Positions 54,655 through 64,000 of a stretch of DNA of 64,000 bases are shown in pieces. Origin of the DNA: Chlorella sorokiniana (lineage: Eukaryota > Chlorophyta > Trebouxiophyceae > Chlorellales > Chlorellaceae); NCBI GenBank assembly GCA_025917655.1, contig CP084620.1, positions 2,852,001-2,916,000 on the forward strand, written 5' to 3'. Each line of letters opens with the position of its first letter. Within the stretch, counting starts at the first letter, position 1. The notes beneath the pieces were generated by a model. The model was given only the letters and a program-made list of their open reading frames with translations, was not told the DNA's origin and searched no databases. A program made the position numbers and the translations under genes.

Positions 54655-55652
54655 CGGCACGCCCTTGGGGTTTGTTGGTGGCGAGTCAGGAGCGAGTAGT
54701 ACCAAAGGAGCTGGCTCGTCCGGCAGGCCGGCCCCAATTTCATGAAGTTGTAAATGTTGTTCGCCCACCTGGAGTGCCTCGGGCGCGCTCCCTGGGCTCC
54801 AGCCTGCCCTCAACCAACTTCTGAGGGCCGACTCCCAGCTCCTCCCGACCCATTCGCACGCCCTGTAGTGATCCAAGAGGCTGTGCGCCCTTCAGCGATT
54901 CAACGCAAGGCGGAAAGCGTGGCTCAGGTCATCTTCTCCATCTTTTGGCGGGCTCCTGCCTCCCACGGACGCCCAGGGAAATGGAGAAGGCCAAGACTGT
55001 TACGAGGTATCGGTTCGATAATCAGAAAGGGATGGGAGGCTTCCTAGAGGAACCCTGGGACCCTGCCACGTCCTCACTCGAAAGGTTCCCCTCCGCGTCA
55101 GGAGGAACGGTTGCTGCGTCAACCCAGGCGCGTCGAACTGGAGATTAAGGGGAGGCTGAAGGCTTCTAACCCAGCGCAGATTCTCGCAGATTTCGCTGCG
55201 CAGGCCGGTTTGGTAGGGTTCAGGACCTGCCGCCCTGGCAGCTCTGCCGCCCTGCACGGGGTGAGTGGGGCAGCCATGCTGCCGGCCCTCTACGGGGCAC
55301 ACCACCTGTAGACATGGAGTTGCGCAGGAAATCAGCCATTGCAAGAAAGCTGGTCCCCACGAGGTGATGCCAATGAGTGTCTTCAGCGAGTTCTGCGGCG
55401 AGCTGAAGCAGCACGGGCATCGGCGGCAGCCGATTGAGCGGCAGGGTAGGGCTCATCGGCGCATGCCCCCTCGGCAGCTGCTTGTGGCTGTTGTGCCTAC
55501 ACCTGCACTCGCCCTGCTGGTTGTGTTGCGGCCGCTCTGATGGCGCCACACCGCAAAGGTGGCAGGCGCAGGCGGCAGCAGGCATGCTTGGCAAGCTGTG
55601 GCCCAAGGGTTCTTCCACTGCTGCTGCTGCTGCAGCTGCTGACGGCGGTCGT
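54655..55652. other. Intergenic or 5' region of the kinase gene
   Basis: About 1 kb between two minus-strand genes. The kinase promoter and perhaps 5' exons (an open frame extends up to 54876) lie here; no other gene recognised. Confidence 0.35.
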
Positions 55653-57213
55653 TCAGCCACTTCCCGATACCGGCTGCCTTGTACTTGTACATGCTGATGC
55701 TGGTTGCTGTCGTGTCCACCTGGCCCCTCTTGTCCTCATCAGCGGCAGCACAGGCAGGCCAGCCACCTGGCAACCGCTCACCAACGTTTCGGTCACATAG
55801 GGAACGACATCCACTCGGCTGAAACCAGCGGCAAGGTTTGCATGGGAGACCAGCCCAGGTTGCACAGCAACGCTCAGCGGCACGGTTGGACCAACCGCGG
55901 TCGTCAGGCGCGGCGTCACGCGCCGTCGCGCTCGCCCGCCGCCGTCGCCGCCTGCCGCGCCAAACGGCCGCACCAGCCCGCGCTGCATGCCCGCCTCCAC
56001 CGCCGTGGCGGCAAACGCTGCCACCAGCATGCACTGCCCCAGCGCCAGTCCTGCACCGCCCAGCGCATCCAGCGACAGGTCCAGACCCCCACAGAGTCGC
56101 CGCCGCTCGAGACCAGGATGCCCTGCGCCTGTCCCAGCCCCCGGCCAGCCCAAACGCAGCCACAACGCCCGCCTGCACGCAGCAATCGCAGGGCGAGGGG
56201 CGCACGCACGTGTAAGCCAAGCTCGCGAAGCAGGCTGTCCAAGTGCCCCGGGCGCTATGTGCAGCCGTGGGCGCCGGGTGCCGCCTGGCCGGCGGCGAGC
56301 TCGGCTGCTGCCCTCCAGCAGGCCCGGCGGTCCCAAGTGGCGCTTAGCAACCCAAACCAGGGCAGCTGCAGCGCCCCAGGCCGTCGCAGCAGGGTGTAGC
56401 CCTGTAGCCGCATGTGCAGTAACATGAAGAGTAGTCTCAGTGTACGCACCTTGAGCTGCAGGTTGCCGGTGTCCTGCCGCACCGCATAGCGGTACGTCAC
56501 CCCCAGCAGCGCCGAGGCCAGCCCCGCAGCGCCGAGGGCCAGCAGCCCCCCAGCGTGCCGCCGCCCGCGGCCGCGATGGGCAGGCTGGCCAGGGCGCCTG
56601 CCGCGGCCGCTGCCGCGGCTGCCTTGCCCGACTCGATTCGCTCGGCATCCTGTGAGGAGGCAGTGAACAGGGTGACAGGCGCTGTGCAGGGGAGCCGAGA
56701 GAACTCCCTGCAGGCTGCCAGGCGGGGAGCTGGAATCTGCCCGCTCCAACCCGCTGGGAGCCGGCGAATTGCTGCCTGCCACCTCTGCGCAAATGAAGAG
56801 CGGCGACAGCAGCCGGCGGCCGCGCCGCCGCACTTGCCTCCTGAATGTCGCTGGCCCACTTGGTTTTAGCCGCATCCGCCGCCTCCGCTTGCAGCTGCGC
56901 CGCCTGCAGCAGCTTCTCTGCGGCCTTCACCTCCGCCGCGGCGATGAGCTCTGCCCCTTCCGCCTTGGCACGGCGCTCTGCTGCCTCCGCACTGGCCGCT
57001 GAGTCCGCCTGCGCCGCCGCCATCTCAGCCGCCAGCCGCTCCGACTCCGCCTGCAGCGCCGCCACGCGCTGCGCCGCCTCGCTCACGCGCTGCATGCGCG
57101 CTGTGTTATCGGGGTCCCGCATCAGCTGCTCAGCGACCTGTGGGGGAGAGCACGGGGGCCCCGAGAGCAACTAGCGTGGCACCCACCGGCGGCGCTCCGT
57201 CGGGAAGTGGCAT
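55653..57213 (-). CDS. Conserved predicted plastid membrane protein of unknown function
   Basis: The pattern matches a plant/algal chloroplast protein family of unknown role, as I recall it; no symbol is assigned. A possible first exon is 57187-57213 (MPLPDGAPP), joined to an exon from about 57139 reading VAEQLMRDPDNTARMQRVSE and a long Ala/Glu coiled coil (AALQAESERLAAEMAAAQAD, ERRAKAEGAELIAAAEVKAA) ending KTKWASDIQ. Next come DAERIESGKAAAAA, a Gly/Ala-rich hydrophobic hairpin (ALASLPIAAAGGGTLGGLLA) and GVTYRYAVRQDTGNLQLK, then AGVVAAFGLA, LDLSLDALGGAGLALGQCML and VAAFAATAVEAGMQRGLVRP. The central hydrophobic hairpin suggests membrane insertion. A proper transit peptide is not evident in the nine-residue exon 1, so an earlier start is possible. 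The C-terminus past GLVRPFG is doubtful: the open frame runs on to 55653, but a shift may end it earlier. Confidence 0.6.
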
Positions 57214-58290
57214 CGCGCAAGCGCAGCAACCGCAGCCTCATCCGCCGGGCACATGCAATTCGTGTCAGTTTCCTGGCCGCTGTGGCACCTGCGAGACGCT
57301 GAGAGGCTCAGTGGAAGCGTCTTCGCCCGGCTTGCTATCCGCATGCAGCCTGTGCAGCCGTTGACGGGGCTCTAAACATGATTGTGACGCATTGCGGGGC
57401 TGTCTAGAGAAAATGCGCGAATGTGTGGGCGATGCAACGAGCGAAAGGCTGAACATGGTGCTTTCAGCATACACCGAAACGTATTTCACGCTCAACGTAG
57501 GCTAAGAACGGGATCGGACATGTCCAATCGTCCATTCAAGGATGATGAAGTTTGGCCGCCAGCTGGCTTCCACTGCGCCGGACTGCCGCCAGCGGGGAGA
57601 TGTGGCAGACTGCAGCGATGGAGTTCTTTCAAACAATGTTTCATTGATGCCACTGTTTATTGTCTAGGTTTGGGTCTTCAGTCAACATAGAGGTCAAAGT
57701 ACCATTCCGTTCCTTCCTCCCGCCCCCACGGAGCATACTGGGCAAATTGCGAGTGCCACAGCCAATGCTGCCAAACTGATCAACCTGATAGCTGATGTAT
57801 GCCCAATCGTGTTGTGAAAGTTAACAGCTGGCATTCTGGATCACGGAGTGCTCCAGGTCTGCTGTCCCTAGAAAATTTGGGGATTTGCGTTTGCTGATGT
57901 GTGCCATGTTCAACATCTGCCTTCACACTGGCCTTGTACTTTTCAGTTCTACCGATTGATTGCGGGAGGGAGCTGTAGGAGTTTTGGACGCACTGGTGAT
58001 CAGCAAGATGACCACCGCAGGGTGAGCTCTGCCGGCTGCGGGCTGGAAATGGCGAGGACGTGTCGCACCATTCTCTGCATACCAGAAAGCAGACGCTGCA
58101 GACGCAGCGGCACATGCCGTCCGCGGTCTTGCAAAACTTGCACTGGGACGCCTGCCACGCTTGCCCAAGAGCTTCACAGACCACATTCACTCATTTATAG
58201 GCTCCGTGCTGATAGCCTGCGCCTGCCAACACCGAGCCCGCTGCTGCCGCCCGGCTGACCGCTCTTGCACTCGCTTTCACTGGCCCGCAG
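57214..58290. other. Divergent intergenic region (plastid protein / CobW)
   Basis: About 1.1 kb of comparatively AT-rich DNA. It must contain both promoters and the first exon of the CobW gene, which I could not identify. Open frames at 57421-57690 and 57780-58190 show no domain. Confidence 0.35.
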
Positions 58291-61200
58291 GAGGGACGGG
58301 CCCCAGCCCATCCCCGTTACAATGCTGAGCGGCTTTCTGGGCGCAGGTGCGCGACTGCAGGTTACATACGATTTCAGGTGTTGCAGACGGAGCATCAGCC
58401 CTGTTGTCGCTGCAGCCGCAGCACCCACATACTTCTGCCCTGCCGCCGCTGCCCCCTCCCCCTCCCTGCAGGCAAGACCACGCTGCTGCGCTACGTGCTG
58501 CAGAACAGCGACCTCAAGATCGGGTGCATCGTGAACGACGTGGCCTCGGTGAACATCGACGCCAAGCTGATCCGGGCGCGGCGGGCCCGCGCGACCAGGG
58601 GCCCCGCCACCACCGCCGACCTGGCAGACACCATCGAGCTGGCCAACGGCTGCGCCTGCTGCAGGTGACACTGAAGCCAATTGCCCTGAAACTCGTGTTT
58701 CTCAGCGGGGCATCGCTTTCTTTGTGCCGCAGCAGCCGGGAAGCGCGAGGCGGCACGGGCCGGCAGCCGGCCAGCGCTCTGCAGCTTGGGGCTTGGTGCA
58801 CCCTGCCGCTCACCAATCGCGCTGCTGCTCCTGTCTTTGCCTGCAGCATTGCAGACGAGCTGTTTGTCAGCTTTGAGAACCTTGTGAACCTGGCAGACAG
58901 GCGCGGGGTGCCATATGACAGGTGGGGGGCGGCTGTGGGGCCTGCGCCTGTTGGAAGCGTCATCTCAAGCCAGCCTTCTGGGCCTCATTCGCGCAGCTCC
59001 AGCGTCCTCCGCCTGGTCTCCTTCGCCACTCCACATTCTTCCTCTTGCCTGCTGTCGCAACAAGTGCTGCCATGCTCACCCTCCGCCTGTTTCACCCCTT
59101 CGTGCCAACCCCACCCCACTCACCGCTCGCTCCCCTGCTGTTCCACCCCTGCATCCCAACCCCGCCCCACTCCTCGCACACCTCCCGCTGCCTGCAGGAT
59201 CATCCTGGAGAACAGCGGCGTTGCGGAGCCGCAGAACATCCGGGACCAGTTCAACGACGCCATCGCCGACGGGCACCCCATCACCAAGCGCGTCTTCCTC
59301 GACTCCCTGGTCACAGGTGCGCTGCGCTGCGCTGCGCTGCGCTGTGCCACGCTGTCCCATGTTGTGCCACGCGTTGCTGTGCTCTGCCATGCTGCTACAG
59401 CTGTGTTGTGGCCTCTTGCCTCCCCCACCCCACCCCGCCTCCTCAAATTCCTGTCCCACCTGCCCATCCTGCCCTGATGCACATCCACGTCTCGCCCTTG
59501 CCGCTTGCAACATTGCTGTGACGTGCAGCCACACCTGCCTTCAGCTCCCCCCCCGCTGTCCCAACCCCCACTCCTCTCGCTGGCTGCAGTGGTGGACAGC
59601 CACACCTTCATCCAGGACTACTCCTCCCGCGCCGCCCTGGCCGCCCGCCCGGACCTCGGCGAGGGCGGCGGCCTGCGCCCGTGGTGGACCTGCTGGTGGA
59701 GCAGATCGAGTGGGTGGCCTGCAGCAAGCGCGCTGTTTTCGTGTGTTTTCGTGCTTGTTCCTGGGGAGTGCTGGTGGGGCAGGGTGGCTGGGTGGCGGGG
59801 AAAGAGGAGGCGCCTGGGTGTGGGCGTGATGTATGCTTGTGAGCATGCGATTGGGGAGCAAGGATGGCATCGGTTCCTGATCTGGGCTGGCCGCTGGGCA
59901 GGCAGCGGGCCAACCCCTTGTCTTATCAGGTTTGGCTCGTCCCCCAACAGCAGCTGCCCATGCCGCCCCGCAGGGTCGCCGACTACGTCGTTCTGAACAA
60001 GGTGGACATGATGGATGGGCCCACCATGGACTCCCTCTCCGCCATCGTCGCCTCGCTCAACCCACTGGCGCAGGTGGCTTGCCGCCGCTGTGCTAGAGGG
60101 CTTGCCAGGCCGCCTGTTTGCCGCTCTGCTGTGCGCCAACCACGCTTGCGTTCTGGTGCACACTGCATGGGCGCCCCTGCGCCCCAGGTTCGCTTGCAGG
60201 CCAGCCAGTCAGCTGGTCTGCCGGTTGGCTTCCTTCCCTCTCCGCTGCCAGGGCTGTGCAAGCCCCTGGCCGGCTGCCTCTCGGCTTGCTCCATGTGTTG
60301 AACTTGGTGCTGCTTTTCTCACGGTGCTGCCCCTCCGTTCCTTGGTTCAACCGCCCTGCAGGTGGTCCAGTGCAGCCAGGGCGAGGTGCCCATCCACAAG
60401 CTGTTTGGCAAGGAGGCGCAGGCGCTGGTCTCCAAGCTCAACATTGAGGCGCAGCACAGGTGGGCGCGCGATACGCGTAGAGGGGGCAGCCTGCCGGTGC
60501 CAGCACCGGTCTCTGCGGCTCCCGGCCAGGCCAGGATGGCAGTGGGAGTGCAGCAGGCTGCCCTGCGTATGACCGCGGCCACGGACCCCCTGCAGGCCAA
60601 CCCCGGCCTGAGCGAGGCATAGCACCAGTCGCTGAGCAGCCGCCCCACAAATCTCCCCCGCCTCACGCCTCCTGCCGCGTCCTCCCGCAGGGGCGCTGTG
60701 GCCGCCGCCAAGACGCTGGAGGCTGAGGAGGGCCGCGGTGAGCCGCCGCACGAGCACGGGGACCACGGGCACGAGCACGGGCACGAGCACGGGCATGGGC
60801 AGCATGGGGAGCCACACAGCCACGAGCACAAGCACGAGCACAAGCACCACGAGCATGAGCATGGGCACGGGGATGGGCACGACCACGCCCACGCTCACGA
60901 CCACAGCCACGGCGAGGACGGCCACAGCCACGACGACTGCGCGGCCTGCAACCACGAGGGTGCGTCGGGCGGCGTTCGTAGCCTTGCCGCCGCTGGCTGC
61001 AGGCCAGCAAAACATCATAGTTCTCAATTTCAGTTCTTGATTTCATCTTATGAAGTCGAACTAAAATTGAGTTGCACTTCAGCAACTGGCTTCGCCACGG
61101 GCCAGCCGCCTGCCTCCAATGCACCGCATTGAGGCCTCGAAATCCAACTTTCAGGAGCTCCAATCCTCCCTCTTCCTCACTCCTTCCTCCTGCAGGCCAC

Positions 61201-63042
61201 GATCACGACCACCACCACGGCCACAAGCACGGTCGCAAGCGGGAGCGGCAGGAGACCACGGCGGCGCAGCGCTTTGGCATCAAGTCGTTTGTCTACGCCC
61301 GCCGCCGCCCTTTCCACCCGCAGCGGTGCGCTGAATGGCGGCGCTGCAGCCGTTGGCTCACGCCGCATCGGCCCATTTTGTGGCTTTCCGCTGGGGGCCA
61401 GAGATGCTGTTGGGCGCCTTCTCCCCTCCTCTCTGTTGTTGCCGCCCTTACCCCTGCCCCAGCCCCTCCTCCCCTAAAACAACCAAACGCAACACTTTGG
61501 AGCAGGCTGAAGGATCTGGTGCTGCGCTGGATGCCCGTGTCCCACAACAAGGCTATCGGCGACGCCGCCCCGAGCAGGGTGCGCCCCCTCAGCCCCGCCA
61601 CAACACGCATGCCCCCGGCGTTTGGCGCCCGCGCTGCCTCTCAAAGCTGTGCGGCCGTTGCATTCTGTGCATTCCCTCTTTCCTGCCGCCCACGCGCATG
61701 CGTTCACACTTGGCTCCCGTCTCTGCCCCCGACCACCGAACCTCTCCCTTTGTGCTGCCGCTTCCCCCGGCCCCCCTTTTCCCCACACCCACCCACCCCC
61801 TCATGCCTGCCCCCTCCTCCCCAGGCTCCTCCCCCATCAAGACGGTGCTGCGCTCCAAAGGCTTCATGTGGATCGCCAACTCCCACACCACAGCCTTCTA
61901 CTGGTCCCACGCCGGCCAGCACTTTGAGATCCGGGACGAGGGCGAGTGGTGAGCCCCCGCTGCGCCCTTGTTGTTGTGCTTGTGTTTGCATGTGCGAGCG
62001 TGTCTGTGGGGTGGGGTTGGGGTTAAGGGTGAGTTGTCGGATGGGTGGGGGCGACGCATTGTTGTCTGTTTGTTTGTGTGTGTGGCTGGTGGCACGGGGC
62101 AAAGACGCAGGCCCAGGCGGCTTCCCCGCAAGTCAATGCGCGGCTGTGCCCGGCTGGACCGCACAGCCGCCCACGCCGCCCGCATGCCGCCGCCCGCGCC
62201 GTCGCAGGTGGGCGGCGGTGCCGGAGAGCGACTGGCCGGCGAGCGAGGCGCAGCGGGGCGTGGTGCTGTCCGACTTTGACGCCGACGGCGAGTATGGCGA
62301 CCGTCGGCAGGTGCGCTCCTGCGCTGCCGCCCGCAGGGGCCTACTCGAGTCGGCTTGCTGCTGTTCTTGCCGAGCGGTGCTGACTGTTACAGCGCCACCT
62401 CAACTGCACCAGCTCCAGCGCTGCACCCGAAGCCGCAGCGCAAGGCTGCTGCTGCCCAGGCGGCCCCACACGGCCAGCTCTGGATTGCGGCGGCCCAGGA
62501 GCACACCCTTCCACGCGTTTCCCCCGCTGAGTCGCCCTCCTCATCCCCGCTGCTTCGACCCCCATCCCCGCCCTCCCGCAGGAGATTGTGTTCATCGGCG
62601 CCTCCATGGACCGCGCCGCCATTGAGCAGCAGCTGGACTCGGCGCTGCTGAGCGACGCAGGTGGGGGGCTGCCGCGCTGTATGACATTACTGATGTCATC
62701 ATTGTTGTTTTTCTTCTTTGTTTTGTTTTTTTGGTGTGTGTGTGGGTGGGGTGGGGGGGGGTGGGGGTGGGGGCAATCTTCGGACTGTGGGCGCAGGCAT
62801 TAGCAACTACTCTGATTGCAACAATGCCGACCAGTTGCACTGTGTATCGCTTGTACTGCGCTGCAGAGATGGAGCAGTACAAGGCCAACTATGCCAAGCA
62901 GCAGGACCCGCCGCACCCAGGGGCGGAGGCGGCGCGGCGGCAGCGCGGCGGCGGCGGCGGGGGGAGCGGCCGGTGGCTTGAGGCCTCGCGCGTGCAGGCT
63001 GCGCGCCTTTCTTCCGCTAAACTCCCCTATGCTTGCTGTTAG
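58291..63042 (+). CDS. CobW/COG0523 (G3E) GTPase metallochaperone with His-rich linker
   Basis: COG0523 GTPases deliver metals, often zinc (ZNG1/CBWD in animals). Fourteen exons follow the acceptor at 58290; a 5' exon is missing. The P-loop GFLGAGKTTLL is split by the first intron. Then come KIGCIVNDVASVNIDAKLI, the metal-binding CxCC motif in NGCACC, IILENSGVAEPQNIRDQF, VVDSHTF, VADYVVLNKVDMMDGP (NKxD) and VVQCSQGEVPIHKLFG. Between about 60740 and 61240 two exons encode a linker packed with His (HGHEHGHEHGHG-type runs plus CAACNHE), an extreme form of the family's metal-binding stretch. The CobW C-terminal domain follows: RFGIKSFVYARRRPFHPQR, RSKGFMWIANSHTTAFYWSH, AGQHFEIRDEGEWWAAVPE and EIVFIGASMDRAAIEQQLDS. 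The exon near 59690 lacks one base before VVDLLVEQIE. A GCTGC pentamer repeat and an AT-rich hairpin lie in introns. It converges on the P450 gene with a 108 bp gap. Confidence 0.93.
59321..59344. repeat. GCTGC pentanucleotide tandem repeat
   Basis: Five consecutive pentamers (GCGCT register) immediately follow the exon-4 donor of the CobW gene. Confidence 0.85.
61023..61071. repeat. AT-rich imperfect hairpin in a CobW intron
   Basis: Arms CTCAATTTCAGTTC..GATTTCAT (61023-61046) and ATGAAGTCGAACTAAAATTGAG (split here as ATGAAGTC, GAACTAAAATTGAG; 61050-61071) pair along about 22 bases with two mismatches and a two-base bulge around a CTT loop. It sits in a low-GC patch of the intron between the two His-rich exons. 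Confidence 0.75.
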
Positions 63043-63150
63043 CTGCCAAGTTGCTTGCAACGCACCGGTATACTGTGTGGGTTGAGCCATGGCAGCTTCC
63101 CTTCAGCTGATTCCACACCAGGCTTGGCCAGCTGGGCGGTGCAGCGGCAG

Positions 63151-64000
63151 CTAGCTGGGGGCGCGGTACGGCGCTGGTACTGCACCCAGCAGGGCCCCGC
63201 CGGCACCTTGATGCCCACCAGCTTCCGCAGGTCTGGCGGCGGCAGCAGGCCGCCCGGGTCGCCTGGGTATCCCTGCTTCGATGCTGGGCTGCGGGGGCCC
63301 TGCTCTGTGCTGCTGGGGCTGTTGCCGTCGCCGCCGCGCGGCAGCAGCTGCCAGTCGAAGAGGAGGAGGAGCAGGGAGGTGACGAGCGCCAGCTCTGCTT
63401 CCGCAAAGAAGCGCCCGGGCAGCGGTACCGGCCGCCGCCAAAGGACAGGCCGGGGACGCCCCCACGCCCGGCACGGCCGCGTGCGCCTCGCAGCTTCCGC
63501 CCAGCCGCATGCCCTCCCTGCAGCAAAGGCAGCACAGGCACGTTGCCGCCGCTCAGCAGCCCTGGCGCTTCCTCAGCGAGCGAGATGCAGCAGCAGGCAG
63601 CAGGTTGTGGCTCCGGAGGCAAGCAGCCTTGGTCTTGGTACCGGAGGCCGATCCATGGCACCAATTCACAGTGTGCCCGCCCCCGCTTCATTCACACCCC
63701 AAGGCTTGCCTGCTGGGGTTGTAGGCCTCTGGGCTGGGCTGGTACAGGCGGGGGTCCAGGTGCGACTGGTAGGGCGAGATGGCCACCACGTCGCCCTGCA
63801 GGGAATGCAACACCGCCTGGCATGGTCGGCAACAATGCCACACCCGACGGCCGTACAGCAACGGGTGCCGCCGCTGGAACGGCTCCCAACTGGGCACAGG
63901 CTGGAGGACGAGACTGTCGCCACTGATCAGGGCTGCGTGGCGGCGGCGGCAGAGCAGCAGGGCACCAAAGGCCGGCCCTACCTTGCGCACCCACACCGCC
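63151..64000 (-). CDS. Cytochrome P450, 3' end (gene continues beyond window)
   Basis: Only the C-terminal part is inside the window. The heme-binding motif is plain: LSFGGGRYRCPGRFFAEAEL at about 63390-63455, with the axial Cys in FGGGRYRCPG, followed by LVTSLLLLLFDWQLLPR. The exon upstream (about 63713-63798) carries GDVVAISPYQSHLDPRLYQP and EAYNPSR, the usual meander-side beta strand and PERF-like region, and AVWVRK at the edge (about 63982-64000) fits the preceding helix/strand. The C-terminus is DLRKLVGIKVPAGPCWVQYQ followed by RR; the frame slips near the heme motif and near the stop, so the end at 63151 is probable rather than certain. The SH-D-P-Y pattern and hydrophobic tail recall the CYP51 clan, but the family cannot be settled without the N-terminal part. 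The intron after PSR may use a GC donor (AG then GCAAGC). Confidence 0.85.

Noticed and set aside
61072-62625. 517-codon plus-strand open frame
   Set aside because: It overlaps CobW exons in part but mostly reads introns; the conserved CobW exons splice across it with proper phases.
1-64000. CRISPR arrays, rRNA/tRNA genes, insertion sequences or prophage
   Set aside because: No regularly spaced repeats, no tRNA- or rRNA-like conserved segments and no transposase or phage-like frames were found on either strand.

Overview
This window looks like nuclear DNA of a GC-rich, intron-dense unicellular green alga, most likely a Chlorella-type trebouxiophyte. Almost every gene is split into many short exons with GT-AG (sometimes GC-AG) introns. 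The proteins are eukaryotic and plant-like: VPS52, a proteasome beta1 subunit, an RNA polymerase III subunit, a RUS/DUF647 protein, a thylakoid-lumen FKBP and AAP-type amino acid permeases. TGTAA, the usual green-algal polyadenylation signal, follows several stops. I see no rRNA, tRNA, CRISPR array, transposase, viral gene or prokaryotic operon.

Layout. 1-8.4 kb: 3' part of a membrane-protein gene (-), then a TspO/MBR protein (+) and a 16-exon amino acid permease (+). 8.4-14.2 kb: VPS52 of the GARP/EARP tethering complexes (+, 19 exons). 14.5-20.1 kb: a coiled-coil protein, the Pol III subunit RPC11 and a lumenal FKBP isomerase (all -). 20.4-24.8 kb: a RUS-family protein and a hotdog thioesterase (+). 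25.5-27.8 kb: a BuGZ/SUF4-like zinc-finger protein (-), divergent from a cAMP-dependent kinase regulatory subunit at 28.5-31.3 kb (+). 31.8-37.7 kb: proteasome beta1 and a second AAAP transporter (-). 38.5-48.0 kb: an unknown membrane protein, an EamA/DMT transporter and an OPR-like repeat protein (+). 48.9-57.2 kb: a large SNF1/CAMK-like kinase and a predicted plastid protein (-). 58.3-63.0 kb: a CobW-type GTPase metallochaperone with a very histidine-rich linker (+). 63.15-64 kb: 3' end of a cytochrome P450 (-).

The genes form no pathway cluster; they are an ordinary mix of housekeeping, trafficking, organelle and transport functions. Several pairs diverge from compact shared promoters and several converge tail to tail.

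A strong technical signal runs through the window. Reading frames are broken again and again by one-base (rarely two-base) deficits, mostly in short G, C or T runs, inside otherwise conserved exons. Restoring those bases brings complete exon sets back to whole codons (checked for TspO, permease, VPS52, FKBP, RUS, proteasome beta1). I read these as sequencing or assembly errors, not pseudogenes. Coordinates below are gene spans from first to last supported coding base, introns included.
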